From Bog-473 sp963744225 (lineage in GTDB: Bacteria; Actinomycetota; Acidimicrobiia; Acidimicrobiales; RAAP-2): a stretch of DNA of 64,000 nt. Positions 7,004-14,696 of the stretch are shown here, one piece after another. The position numbers and the translations under genes are program-made. Under the pieces are notes generated by a model, which saw only the letters and a list, made by a program, of their open reading frames with translations, was not told the DNA's origin and ran no database searches. The stretch spans positions 992,001-1,056,000 of the forward strand of contig CAVUSV010000004.1 of assembly GCA_963744225.1 (NCBI GenBank), read 5' to 3'. How positions within the stretch are numbered: the stretch's first letter is position 1; every line of letters begins with the position of its first letter.

Positions 7004-9445
7004 CTACTCCGACCGGAAGACCGTGGCCGGCTTCACGCGGCTGGCCATCCATGCCGGACCCATTGCGACAAGCATGGCCACCAGCACCACTGCGGGCACG
7101 CACAGCGCGATGCGAGTCGACGGCACGACCGACGACGAAATGATGCCTAGTTGGTTCGCAAAGAGGGCCCAGGCACCCCGGCCTGCCATGATCCCGAGCG
7201 GGATCCCGACGACCAGCGAGAGTGCGGCAAAGGTCCCCGCCTGCCACGCTACGAGTGCCAACACTTGCCGACGCACAAAGCCGATTGTCTTGAGGATGGC
7301 GATCTCGCGACGGCGCCGTTGGACCCAGACGACCATGAGCTGCGCGAGCACCCCCACGCCCAGGACGGCCAGGACCAGGGCGAGGAACTCGGGAACGTTC
7401 ACGATCCGGGCGTAGTTGCCGATGTCAAACGGAGTCTGCGTCGTGACGAAACAGGTGGTCTGCTGTACCCCCGAGCAGTACCGCGACGTCGCCCGCCCGA
7501 AGCTCGCAACCTGGCGGGCCTGATCGGGACCGGGGGCGAACCGAACGAGGAAGAACACGTACGAGTCCGAGACCGGTGTCCCCGGCGGTGCCAGATCCGC
7601 CGCGGTCACGGCTGCCCCGAGGCCCAGGTCGGTCGCCGTGAAGCTCCCCTGGTCGAAGGCGGGGAACACCGCCTGACCCACGATGTGCATGTTCCGCTGG
7701 ACGCCGGTGATGTGGACCGTCAGGTCCTGCCCCACCTGGCGGTTGACCGAACGCAGGACCGAGGCTCCCAACGCGATCTCGTCAGGACGCGAGGGCAGGC
7801 GTCCGGTCACCAGGGTCGGCCCCACCAGCGGGCCGCCCCCCCGGGAGAGACCGATGGCGGGAACGTGGGAACCCATGACGTCCACCGTCCCGAAGTTCCC
7901 GTCGGCCCAGGCGACGACGCCCGGGCGATTAATCACCGAGGCACTGATGAAGGACACGGGAATGGTCTGGAACTGCGTGTCGATGGAGGCCTGCCAGGTT
8001 TGGCCGTACAGCTGCGGCGTCGTCACGAGGTGGACGAGGTTGGCGCCGAACGTCAGGGTCCCGACCACCATCGCGATCGACAGCACGGTGCCGACCAGCG
8101 CGCTGCGCACGGGAACGGCTCCCCGCGCCGTGCCAGGATCGAGCGCTTCGCGGATACCGAGGGACGCCGTGACCGGGGCCCCGCTCATCGAGAGCCTGGC
8201 CAGGCGCCGCCCGCTCCTCGGCGCGGCCGTACGTCTGTCCCGGGTCGCCTGCGTCTCCGCGCTCAGCCGCCATGACGGCCAGGCGACCACTGCGAGCAGA
8301 AGCACGACGATGGCGACGAAACCGAGGCCGAGCAACGCCGCATCGACGTCGAGGCCGGGGCTCGGCTCCGCCACACGCGCCGCACCTAGCGGCATGATCG
8401 GGGAGGCGAGGACGGCGAGGGTGACGGCGATCAGCGCGCCCACGACGGTCACGGCCGCCACCTGCAGGAGGGTGATCGACCACAGCTGCCGGCGGGTCAG
8501 CCCCAGGGCGCGGAGCGTGGTGAGGTCGATCTTGGACGCCCGCAGCTGGCGAAGGATCGCCTGCGCAACGAGCACCAGCGCGGTGAGAGCGACCACGAGG
8601 GCGAAGAGCCCGAGCGCGATCGCCTCGGGCCGGATGGCGCGCTCGATCTGGGCGGCCTGGTCGTTTAGGTTCGCGACGAAGACGTTGCCCCCCGTCGCCG
8701 GGTACCTCTGCACGAGCGCTTCTGCCTGCCGCTCGAACTGGAAGGCCGATGCGCCAGGTCGAAGGCGTACGTACGCCCCGTCGAAGCCGCTGTAGGGAGT
8801 TCCGAGCGTGGCGTAGAAGGCGGGCGTGGCGTACACGACCGGGAGCTGCGCCAGCGCGTTGATCGGCACCGGATTGTCACGGGTCATGAAGATGCCCACC
8901 ACCCTCTGGCGGAAGAGCCGCAGTCCCGGTGGCTGCTGGCTGGGCGGCCCATGGGTCGACAGCGTGGCCGCCAGCATGACAGTGCCGCCGACCCGCACGT
9001 TGAGTCGCTGCGCCGCCCTGAGGTCCAGCGCCACCTCGTGGACCCGGGTCGGATCCGGCAATCGCCCCGAGACGACCCGCGGGCGTTCGATCGCGTTGCC
9101 GTAGCGCCGGTCGGCGGGGGCGTAGACCTGGGCCTCCACCAGCTTCGGGCCGGGGAGGAAGTAGGGCAGTGCCTGTACGCCGATGACGGGCGCCACCGTC
9201 TCTGCACTTGGCAGTCTGGCGAGCGCCCCGTAGTAGCCGCCGAATCCTGTATTGCTGGGGCTGACCAGCACGTCGGCGGCGTGGGCGGTATCGAGGAAGC
9301 GCTGGTAGGCGGAGTCGGTGCGCCTGGCGCCCGCCGCCGCGGTCAGCACGACCGCCCCGGCGAGCCCCACCAACACGGCCACCAGTGCCCAGCTCCGCCA
9401 GCGCGACCGGAGCTGGCGTGCCAGGACCCAGGCGAGGATGGTCAC
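7004..9445 (-). CDS. FtsX-like (MacB-type) ABC transporter permease
   Basis: An 813-residue integral membrane protein with the duplicated layout of large FtsX/MacB-type permeases. An N-terminal helix (about residues 16-38) is followed by an extracytoplasmic domain to about 270, then a three-helix FtsX core (about 275-390). A linker, another single helix and a second extracytoplasmic domain follow, and the protein ends with a second FtsX core (about 680-800). The GARRTDSAYQRFL segment after helix 1 is typical of this group. Such permeases normally work with a LolD/MacB-type ATPase for lipid or peptide handling, yet no ATP-binding gene is adjacent on either side. The ATPase may be encoded elsewhere, or the gene may have moved; a 33-bp repeat flanks each end. 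Confidence 0.83.
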   Translation of the reverse strand: MTILAWVLARQLRSRWRSWALVAVLVGLAGAVVLTAAAGARRTDSAYQRFLDTAHAADVLVSPSNTGFGGYYGALARLPSAETVAPVIGVQALPYFLPGPKLVEAQVYAPADRRYGNAIERPRVVSGRLPDPTRVHEVALDLRAAQRLNVRVGGTVMLAATLSTHGPPSQQPPGLRLFRQRVVGIFMTRDNPVPINALAQLPVVYATPAFYATLGTPYSGFDGAYVRLRPGASAFQFERQAEALVQRYPATGGNVFVANLNDQAAQIERAIRPEAIALGLFALVVALTALVLVAQAILRQLRASKIDLTTLRALGLTRRQLWSITLLQVAAVTVVGALIAVTLAVLASPIMPLGAARVAEPSPGLDVDAALLGLGFVAIVVLLLAVVAWPSWRLSAETQATRDRRTAAPRSGRRLARLSMSGAPVTASLGIREALDPGTARGAVPVRSALVGTVLSIAMVVGTLTFGANLVHLVTTPQLYGQTWQASIDTQFQTIPVSFISASVINRPGVVAWADGNFGTVDVMGSHVPAIGLSRGGGPLVGPTLVTGRLPSRPDEIALGASVLRSVNRQVGQDLTVHITGVQRNMHIVGQAVFPAFDQGSFTATDLGLGAAVTAADLAPPGTPVSDSYVFFLVRFAPGPDQARQVASFGRATSRYCSGVQQTTCFVTTQTPFDIGNYARIVNVPEFLALVLAVLGVGVLAQLMVVWVQRRRREIAILKTIGFVRRQVLALVAWQAGTFAALSLVVGIPLGIMAGRGAWALFANQLGIISSSVVPSTRIALCVPAVVLVAMLVAMGPAWMASRVKPATVFRSE

Positions 9446-9857
9446 ACCGGCTCCCCTACGGCACCGGAGTTCCAGTAGCGCAGACGGAATCCACCATCAG
9501 GCCCAATGTTAAGTACACGCGCCGGACCTCGACAGGGGGGTAGCTCACTCGCGAGGGTGTGGCGTGCACCCCTAGGTTCACTTTTTTCCCTACGAAGCGT
9601 GGTGTTCGCCTTCTGGTCCCCGAAGGGCAGCGGATCTAGTCGACTTGGAACCCGTTCCTGTTTCGTTAGTTAGGGCACGTACAGGGCACGCCGTGGCCGA
9701 AGCGGTGGACCAAACAGAAGGTCGACGCTCTCAGGAGGACATTCGTCTCTAGTCTTTACGCGTGGACAAGGCGTCCTCACGCTTCGTGAGAGAGAGGTCA
9801 TCTCCGAGCTGATGCCACGGTCGAGATCATGTAGGCCCTTCTCTGGGCACTTCCCGG
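9446..9857. other. Gene-free interval before the tRNA cluster
   Basis: About 410 bp upstream of the permease start and beyond the 3' end of tRNA-Phe. No protein-coding frame is convincing. It holds the second copy of the 33-bp repeat (9670-9702) and presumably the permease promoter. A T-run after CACTT at about 9583-9588 has no strong hairpin before it. Confidence 0.5.
9670..9702. repeat. Direct repeat, copy 2 (33 bp)
   Basis: This copy has the same TTAGGGCACGTA start and paired AGGGCACG motifs as the copy at 6924-6956, with four substitutions in 33 positions. It lies just past tRNA-Phe, where site-specific integration often occurs, but neither copy matches the end of the tRNA gene itself. 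Confidence 0.5.
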
Positions 9858-9930
9858 TGGTCGGGCGCGGCATCGATCCGCGGACCTCACGCTTTTCAGG
9901 CGCGCGCTCTACCAACTGAGCTACCCGACC
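9858..9930 (-). tRNA. tRNA-Phe (GAA)
   Basis: Folded by eye as a complete 73-nt cloverleaf. The acceptor GGTCGGG pairs fully with CCCGACC, the D-stem is GCTC/GAGC, and the anticodon stem CGCGC/GCGTG has one G-U pair. The loop CTGAAAA gives anticodon GAA, the T-stem is CGCGG/CCGCG and the discriminator is A. CCA is not encoded. The T-loop reads ATCGATG, so position 54 is A instead of the near-universal T, which is unusual for an elongator tRNA. It lies 44 bp downstream of tRNA-Asp on the same strand and the two are probably co-transcribed. Confidence 0.92.
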
Positions 9931-9974
9931 GGGTAACCAAGTCCGGCCCGCTCGGGCAGGCCTGAACTTGGCGG

Positions 9975-10049
9975 CGGACCTGACGGGATTTGAACCCGCG
10001 ACCTCCGCCTTGACAGGGCGGCGTGCACTCCGAGCTGCACCACAGGTCC
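9975..10049 (-). tRNA. tRNA-Asp (GTC)
   Basis: A complete 75-nt cloverleaf: acceptor GGACCTG/CAGGTCC, D-stem GTGC/GCAC, anticodon stem CCGCC/GGCGG around the loop CTGTCAA (anticodon GTC), T-arm GCGGG-TTCAAAT-CCCGT, discriminator G. All stems pair except one G-T in the T-stem. CCA is not encoded. It is the upstream member of an Asp-Phe pair on the minus strand. Confidence 0.96.
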
Positions 10050-10155
10050 GTGGCGGCGAAAGCCGTCGTGCTCCCCGGTCGGAGGCTCCACCTCCCGTTG
10101 AGCAGCCCCTCACTGTAGCCGGTCGTGGGGTGGACCGGCCCGAGGTCCCCGAGCC

Positions 10156-10905
10156 CTAGGGGGTAGCCGCGCGCAACGCCCGGATTCCGGACTCGAAGGA
10201 GGCGTAGTGAGAGGCGTCGAGCGCCTCGGCCAGCGCCGACGCGCAGAGCCGATCCGTGATGCCCTCGGCCTCGTCGTGCTTCGCCTTCATGTCGTTGAAG
10301 TCCGCGAAAGGTTCGGACCACCCAAAGAATTTCGCTTGGCCGGGGCCTTCGTTGGTCAAGATCGCCTCCAGCGGACTCAGCCCAGCTGCCGTGGTGGCGA
10401 CAAGATGGAGTCCACCGCGCCATTCTCGGAGGATCTGCATGAGTTGGGCCGCCCTGCCCGCGGCGGTCTCGCACCGGTGAGCATCCCGCCACCCGACGAA
10501 GAGCGGGATAGCCGAGCCCTCGAGCCCGTCGACGAACTCCTCGGTGACCGCGACGATGTCGTTGAGGCCATCGACGCCGGCGAAATTCTTCTGGCCCCAC
10601 ATCGAGTGTGCCTCGGCCATGCGAGAGGCCGCGCTCGTCGCCCCAGCCACCCCGACGCCTTCGGTGTACATGGCCCTGACGGCGTTGGGTTCGAACCAGC
10701 CGAAAGCGGACGTCACCACGTCAGGCCCGACGTCTCCGAGCATGCCGCCGCGCCCTGCGAAGTAGAACGCGAACGGGTTCGACCACCCCCATTCTGCGGC
10801 CCATCCGAAGACATCGGGGCTCAGATAAATGGCCGTCCCGATGTCATGGATCGGCACAGAGGTCGCTTTGACGACGTCAAGGGCATCCAGGTCACCTGCG
10901 CCCAC
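10156..10905 (-). CDS. SCO6745-family protein
   Basis: A 249-residue protein that I recognise as the SCO6745 family of actinobacteria, annotated in databases only by that name or as an HTH-like family. It is rich in alanine and aromatic residues and mostly helical, with conserved-looking segments such as FYFAGRGGMLGDV (about residues 47-59), a central stretch around GWRDAH, and a late GLHLVATTAAGLSPLEA segment. No transmembrane helix, signal peptide or classical catalytic motif is visible, and no function is established. The length is a little shorter than many members (about 270-290). It is the last gene of a minus-strand run after the crotonase and the helical protein, with only a 14-bp gap upstream, so it is probably in their operon. 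Confidence 0.65.
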   Translation of the reverse strand: MGAGDLDALDVVKATSVPIHDIGTAIYLSPDVFGWAAEWGWSNPFAFYFAGRGGMLGDVGPDVVTSAFGWFEPNAVRAMYTEGVGVAGATSAASRMAEAHSMWGQKNFAGVDGLNDIVAVTEEFVDGLEGSAIPLFVGWRDAHRCETAAGRAAQLMQILREWRGGLHLVATTAAGLSPLEAILTNEGPGQAKFFGWSEPFADFNDMKAKHDEAEGITDRLCASALAEALDASHYASFESGIRALRAATP

Positions 10906-10919
10906 GGGGCCTCCTTCGG

Positions 10920-11531
10920 TTAGGTCGGTTCAAGGGAGGTCGAAACGCGGAGAACACGTCGCATACCCGGGATCGTTCCCACGACTGCCTCCATGAGTCG
11001 AGCCAACTCCGTTACGACGGTGTCGAGATGCGTGAATCGATCGTCCAACAAGCCGACGATGCTGGCGAGCTCCGGCGACACTTCTTGCAACGACCGGGTG
11101 GCCTTCGGGAGCTCGTTCGCCAGCTCGATCGCGACGGCGCTCAGTCGTTCGGTGAGATTGCGCAACGCACCCGCAGACTCGGAAAGGGAGGGCAGCGATG
11201 TGTCGAGCGTACCCACGGCGAGCTCCAAACCGGACACAGCCCTCGAGATGCCCAAGGCGGCGATGTCTATACCGGAACCCGCCCGGTTGACGCCCCCCTC
11301 CATTCGTTCGAGCAGGGTCATCAAGCGGTCCAACCGCTCGGCCGTGTCATTGATCGCATCGAGGGCCGCGACCGCCGAGGACGGAAGTCGGAGCAGCGCG
11401 CCCGGGAGGCGGATGAGCGTCTCGGATAACGACGGGGACTCCACCTCACGATCATGGGCCGGATGGGACGAGGTGTCCAGCCAAGCCGCTGGGCCCCGAC
11501 GTCTCTCAGCCAAGCTCGGTTTCGATGGCAT
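10920..11531 (-). CDS. Hypothetical helical (coiled-coil-like) protein
   Basis: About 203 residues with no family I recognise. After a polar N-terminus, the protein is almost entirely amphipathic helix with heptad-like spacing of Leu and Ile: repeated LDRLMTLLERM, ALRNLTERLSAVAIELANEL and LDTVVTELARLMEAVVGT segments, and a proline-containing PGALLRLPSSAV start. This resembles long-helix scaffold or apolipoprotein-like proteins. I start it at the ATG at 11531, which overlaps the end of the upstream crotonase by 26 bp and would be translationally coupled; a longer frame reaching 11582 has a poor N-terminus. Its place between a crotonase and an SCO6745-family gene suggests shared regulation by the TetR at 12295. 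Function unknown. Confidence 0.55.
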   Translation of the reverse strand: MPSKPSLAERRRGPAAWLDTSSHPAHDREVESPSLSETLIRLPGALLRLPSSAVAALDAINDTAERLDRLMTLLERMEGGVNRAGSGIDIAALGISRAVSGLELAVGTLDTSLPSLSESAGALRNLTERLSAVAIELANELPKATRSLQEVSPELASIVGLLDDRFTHLDTVVTELARLMEAVVGTIPGMRRVLRVSTSLEPT

Positions 11532-12186
11532 CACGGAGTTCGTCAAGCACCGGCCGGCGAACCCTGAGCTTGGTCGCCGCATGTGCCTGCCGGTCGACTG
11601 CGGTCAGATCCTGGGCGGCCCGGAGCGCAGCTGCGTCAAGCTCGTCGGGCGGGACAACGATATCGAGCAGTCCGGCGGCCCGGGCCGCTTGCGGGTCGAG
11701 CATGGCGCCCGTCACGGCGGCATGGTCGAAGTGCGCTGGGGTGAGCCGATGTCGAGCCAGCACAATGGCGAACCACGGCAGGGTGACCCCGATACGGACC
11801 TCGTTGAGCCCAAGCCAGAACGGGCCGTCTGCACCGACCCTCGTGTCCGCCGCCATGAGGAGGAAGGCGCCGGCGGGGAAGGCGTGGCCTGAACAGGCTG
11901 CCGTCACCGGTGCGGGGAAGGAGAGGATCCGCTCGGCCAGGGTGGCACCGAGGCTCAACAGAGTGACGACGTCCTCGCGTGGGCCGGCGAGCACCTTGAG
12001 ATCGAACCCGGCCGAGAAGTAACCGGGCCGGCCCGCCAGGAGGACGACGGTCCCATCGCGCTCAGCCTCGTCGAAGGCCTCGTGCAACGAGCGCAACATC
12101 GGGATGGAGAAGACATTGACCTTGCCGTCGTCCATCGTGATCGTGCTGACCAGGTCCGTCCGGACGTAGGTGACCAGCTCTGCCAT
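11506..12186 (-). CDS. Crotonase-fold protein (enoyl-CoA hydratase/isomerase family)
   Basis: A 226-residue, rather short member of the crotonase superfamily, which binds acyl-CoA thioesters and stabilises an enolate. The first oxyanion-hole strand is at about residues 50-64 (AGRPGYFSAGFDLKVL) and the second in CSGHAFPAGAFLLMAAD (98-114). One catalytic glutamate candidate survives in NEVRIGV (128-134); the second glutamate of true hydratases has no equivalent, so isomerase or another chemistry is possible. The start at 12186 faces the divergent tetR gene across a 108-bp region containing a 26-bp palindrome, so this operon is very likely controlled by that TetR protein. A fatty-acyl-CoA substrate is an inference from the family. 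Confidence 0.85.
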   Translation of the reverse strand: MAELVTYVRTDLVSTITMDDGKVNVFSIPMLRSLHEAFDEAERDGTVVLLAGRPGYFSAGFDLKVLAGPREDVVTLLSLGATLAERILSFPAPVTAACSGHAFPAGAFLLMAADTRVGADGPFWLGLNEVRIGVTLPWFAIVLARHRLTPAHFDHAAVTGAMLDPQAARAAGLLDIVVPPDELDAAALRAAQDLTAVDRQAHAATKLRVRRPVLDELRDAIETELG

Positions 12187-12218
12187 AGCGCCTCCACGGG
12201 GAGCGAACCGGTTATTGT

Positions 12219-12244
12219 GGAACGATGTTTCGAAACATGGTTCC
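12219..12244. promoter_or_regulatory. 26-bp palindromic operator in the crotonase/TetR divergon
   Basis: The core ATGTTTCGAAACAT (12225-12238) is a perfect palindrome. It is flanked by GGAAC (12219-12223) and GTTCC (12240-12244), so 24 of 26 positions are symmetric; only the G/G pair at 12224 and 12239 breaks it. It sits 33 bp from the crotonase start and 51 bp from the tetR ATG, where a repressor could control both promoters. A dyad of this length is typical of a TetR dimer site. Confidence 0.75.
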
Positions 12245-12294
12245 TAAACTTGGGGGGTCCTGTCAAGTACGAGGTTGCCCCCGCCACTCCTGAC

Positions 12295-12894
12295 ATGCCT
12301 CGGACCAAGCAGCGCACCCCAGCGCTCCGTGACCGGATCCTGGCCGCGGCCATGGACTTGCTGGCGGAGGAGGGTGCCGCAGGTCTCACGGCCCGGTCGC
12401 TGGCCGCCCGGGCTGAGACCTCGGCTCCGGCGCTCTACGAGCTGTTCGGGGACAAGTCCGGCGTCATCCGGGAGCTCTATTTCGAGGGCTTCCGGCGCCT
12501 CGGTACCCGGCTCGCGGCCTTGCCCGAGACGGCTGACCCCGTAGCCGACGTGTGGGAGCTCGCAGCCGCCTACCGCCGGTTCGTCCGTACCAATCGTGAG
12601 CTGGCGGAGGTCATGTTCTCCCGGCCGTTCATGGATTTCTCGCCGGGCCCGGACGAGCTGGCCGACACGGGCTCGGTCCGAGTCCTCGTCGTCGGCCGCG
12701 TCCGCCGGTGCATCGAGGAGGGTCGACTGCGCGGAGACGAGACCGACGTCGCGCACGTGTTGGTGGCGCTGATCCAGGGCATGGCGTTTGCCGAAGCCGC
12801 GGGGCGCTTAGGGACGTCGACCGAGTCGGTGGAGCGCCGCTGGCGGCTGGCAATCGGGGCCGTGTTGAACGGGTTCGCTACCCCGCGTGGTTAG
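12295..12894 (+). CDS. TetR-family transcriptional regulator
   Basis: A 199-residue repressor. The N-terminal helix-turn-helix is clear: RILAAAMDLLAEEGAAGLTARSLAARAETSAPALYELFGDKSGVI across about residues 14-58, quoted here only as its landmarks LLAEEGAAGLTARS and ALYELFGDK. The C-terminal helical ligand domain includes a WELAAAYRRFVRTNRELAEV segment of the type seen in actinobacterial acyl-CoA-responsive TetR proteins. The ATG at 12295 is used because the upstream part of the open frame is antisense to the crotonase gene. The divergent layout with a fatty-acid-type enzyme and a shared long palindrome suggests autoregulation and control of the crotonase operon; the inducer, perhaps an acyl-CoA, is a guess. 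Confidence 0.9.
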   Translation: MPRTKQRTPALRDRILAAAMDLLAEEGAAGLTARSLAARAETSAPALYELFGDKSGVIRELYFEGFRRLGTRLAALPETADPVADVWELAAAYRRFVRTNRELAEVMFSRPFMDFSPGPDELADTGSVRVLVVGRVRRCIEEGRLRGDETDVAHVLVALIQGMAFAEAAGRLGTSTESVERRWRLAIGAVLNGFATPRG

Positions 12895-12942
12895 CGCAGC
12901 TGCGGGTCTGCCGTTGTGCGATCGCGCCGTATGACGGACGCA

Positions 12943-14454
12943 CTAGGACGCGACTCCCACGCCAGCGTCTTTGAAGACGGACGGGCCCGAGAACTGCATG
13001 ATGGAGTCCTCGAGGTCGCCCGTCTTCAGGGCGCGGTAGTCGCGCAGGTAACTCTGGTGGACGCGCCAAGGATCCGTCGACCCCTGTTTGGGGAGGAGGT
13101 GGACAGAGCGCTGGATGTAGCCCGACGTGAGGCCGAGAATCGGCTCCGATCCAACCGAAGCGCGGGTGTTTCTCGGCACGCATTCGCTCAACCCGTGCAC
13201 GTGCATGTGATTCAGGAGGCGGCAGACGTAGTCGCACGTGAGGTCGCACTTGAGCGTCCACGACGCATTCGTGTACCCCACGGCGACCGCCATGTTCGGG
13301 ACACCCTCGAGCATCATTCCCTTATACGTGAGCCGGGTCCCGGGGTCGACGGGTGAGCCGTCGACGCTGAGGGCGATGCCGCCAAGGAAGAGAAGCTCCA
13401 AACCGGTGGCGGTCACGATGATGTCCGCCTCGAGCTCAGTCCCCGATGCGAGGAGCAGGCCGTTCTCGGTGAAGCGCTCGATGTGGTCGGTGACCACCGA
13501 CGCCGTCCCAGCGCGGATGGACGTGAAGAGGTCCCCATTGGGCGCGGCACAGAACCGTTGGTCCCAGGGGTCGTAGCGGGGGGTGAAGTGGGTGCCGATG
13601 TCGTAGCCAGGGGGCAGTTGGCGGGCCACGCCGCGGAGCAGCAGGCGACGGAGGACCTTCGGGTATCGGCGGCACACCTGGTAGAAGGCCTGCGTGAGAA
13701 GCGCATTGAACCACTTCGCAGCGGTGCCCGCTTGCTGCGGTGGCAGCACCTTGCGCAACAGCGCTACTACGGGGCTCTTCTCGGGCAGCGAGGCGATGTA
13801 CGACGGGGAGCGCTGCAGCATGGTCACGTGGGCGGCGGAACGGGCCAGGGCCGGGACGAGCGTGACCGCAGTGGCCCCGCTGCCGATGACGACGATGCTC
13901 TTTCCGGCGAAGTCGAGGCTCTCGGGCCAGGCCTGTGGGTGCACGATGGTGCCCGCGAAGTCCGCCATGCCCTTGAATGCGGGCAGGTATCCGTGGTCAT
14001 AGCGGTAGTACCCGCTGCAGGAGAAGAGGAAGCCGGCCGTCAGGTGGACGGTCTCTTTCGCGTCGGTCCGCTCGGCCGTGATGTGCCACCGTGACTCGGC
14101 TGTCGACCAATCGGCTGAGATGACCCGGTGGTTGAAACGGATGGAGGCGTCGATGCCCGACTGGGCTGCGGTGTCCTTGATGTACTGCAGGATGGAATCG
14201 CCGTCGGCGATGGACTTCGCTCCGTCCCAGGGTCGGAACGAGTAGCCCAGCGTGTGCATGTCCGAGTCGGAGCGGATGCCCGGGTAGCGAAAGAGGTCCC
14301 ACGTTCCCCCGATGGAGCCGCGCGCCTCGAAGATGGCGTAGCGAGCCCACGGGCACTTCGCCTGGAGATAGTGGGCGGCGCCGACGCCCGACAGTCCGGC
14401 ACCGACGATCAGGGCGTCGAGGTGTGTGGTCTCCGCCGCCGCAGCTGGCTCCAT
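12943..14454 (-). CDS. ethA: EthA-like Baeyer-Villiger flavin monooxygenase
   Basis: A 503-residue flavoprotein monooxygenase that inserts one oxygen next to a carbonyl (or oxidises sulphur) using FAD and NADPH. The FAD Rossmann motif GAGLSGVG is at residues 18-25, followed by GGTWDLFRYPGIRSDSDMHT. The Baeyer-Villiger fingerprint FxGxxxHxxxWP occurs as FAGTIVHPQAWP (166-177), and the NADPH-binding motif GSGATA is at 191-196. Wording throughout closely follows mycobacterial EthA, including NPWDQR-like and YKGMMLEGVPNMA segments, and the length is family-typical. It is convergent with tetR and divergent from the MFS-MerR operon across 242 bp. The physiological substrate (ketone, lipid or xenobiotic) is unknown. 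Confidence 0.9.
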   Translation of the reverse strand: MEPAAAAETTHLDALIVGAGLSGVGAAHYLQAKCPWARYAIFEARGSIGGTWDLFRYPGIRSDSDMHTLGYSFRPWDGAKSIADGDSILQYIKDTAAQSGIDASIRFNHRVISADWSTAESRWHITAERTDAKETVHLTAGFLFSCSGYYRYDHGYLPAFKGMADFAGTIVHPQAWPESLDFAGKSIVVIGSGATAVTLVPALARSAAHVTMLQRSPSYIASLPEKSPVVALLRKVLPPQQAGTAAKWFNALLTQAFYQVCRRYPKVLRRLLLRGVARQLPPGYDIGTHFTPRYDPWDQRFCAAPNGDLFTSIRAGTASVVTDHIERFTENGLLLASGTELEADIIVTATGLELLFLGGIALSVDGSPVDPGTRLTYKGMMLEGVPNMAVAVGYTNASWTLKCDLTCDYVCRLLNHMHVHGLSECVPRNTRASVGSEPILGLTSGYIQRSVHLLPKQGSTDPWRVHQSYLRDYRALKTGDLEDSIMQFSGPSVFKDAGVGVAS

Positions 14455-14672
14455 CAGGCCGCTCCGATCATCTTGTGGTTCATGGTGCCGTGGTCTCCGA
14501 ATAGCCCGGGCCTCCAGGTTTGCACCAATTCGGTGGTTCCCTGTCGTCCGGATGGTGGCCGGGCGTTGTCCGAGCCCTCATCACAGGGCCACTATCGGGA
14601 GGCCCCCGACGGCGGAGCGCAGCGCGACGGCCGAGGTCAGGGGTGTCCTGAACCTACGCAGATTCATGACCC

Positions 14673-14690
14673 TGACGTTAACGTTAAACT
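14673..14690 (+). promoter_or_regulatory. Dyad and -10 element before the MFS-MerR operon
   Basis: TGACGTTAACGTTA at 14673-14686 is a 14-bp dyad with one mismatched pair, containing the perfect palindrome ACGTTAACGT. TAAACT at 14685-14690 fits a -10 box and would start transcription at about the ATG at 14697, giving a leaderless message. A dyad placed immediately upstream of the -10 is where MerR proteins sit, and the operon's own MerR gene at 16492 is the natural candidate. The -35 is not obvious. Confidence 0.5.
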
Positions 14691-14696
14691 TCTGGA

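Noticed and set aside
6762..7415. Plus-strand frames over the FtsX permease and cyclase upstream regions
   Set aside because: They are antisense shadows of the permease gene, rich in Arg/Ala/Ser, with no recognisable motif.
9570..9600. T-run near 9585 as a Rho-independent terminator
   Set aside because: No stable GC-rich hairpin precedes it, and it lies between promoters of opposite genes.
9670..9702. Repeat copy 2 as a tRNA attachment site (attL/attR)
   Set aside because: Integrative elements normally duplicate the 3' end of the tRNA; neither copy matches tRNA-Phe and no integrase is present. Reported only as a direct repeat.
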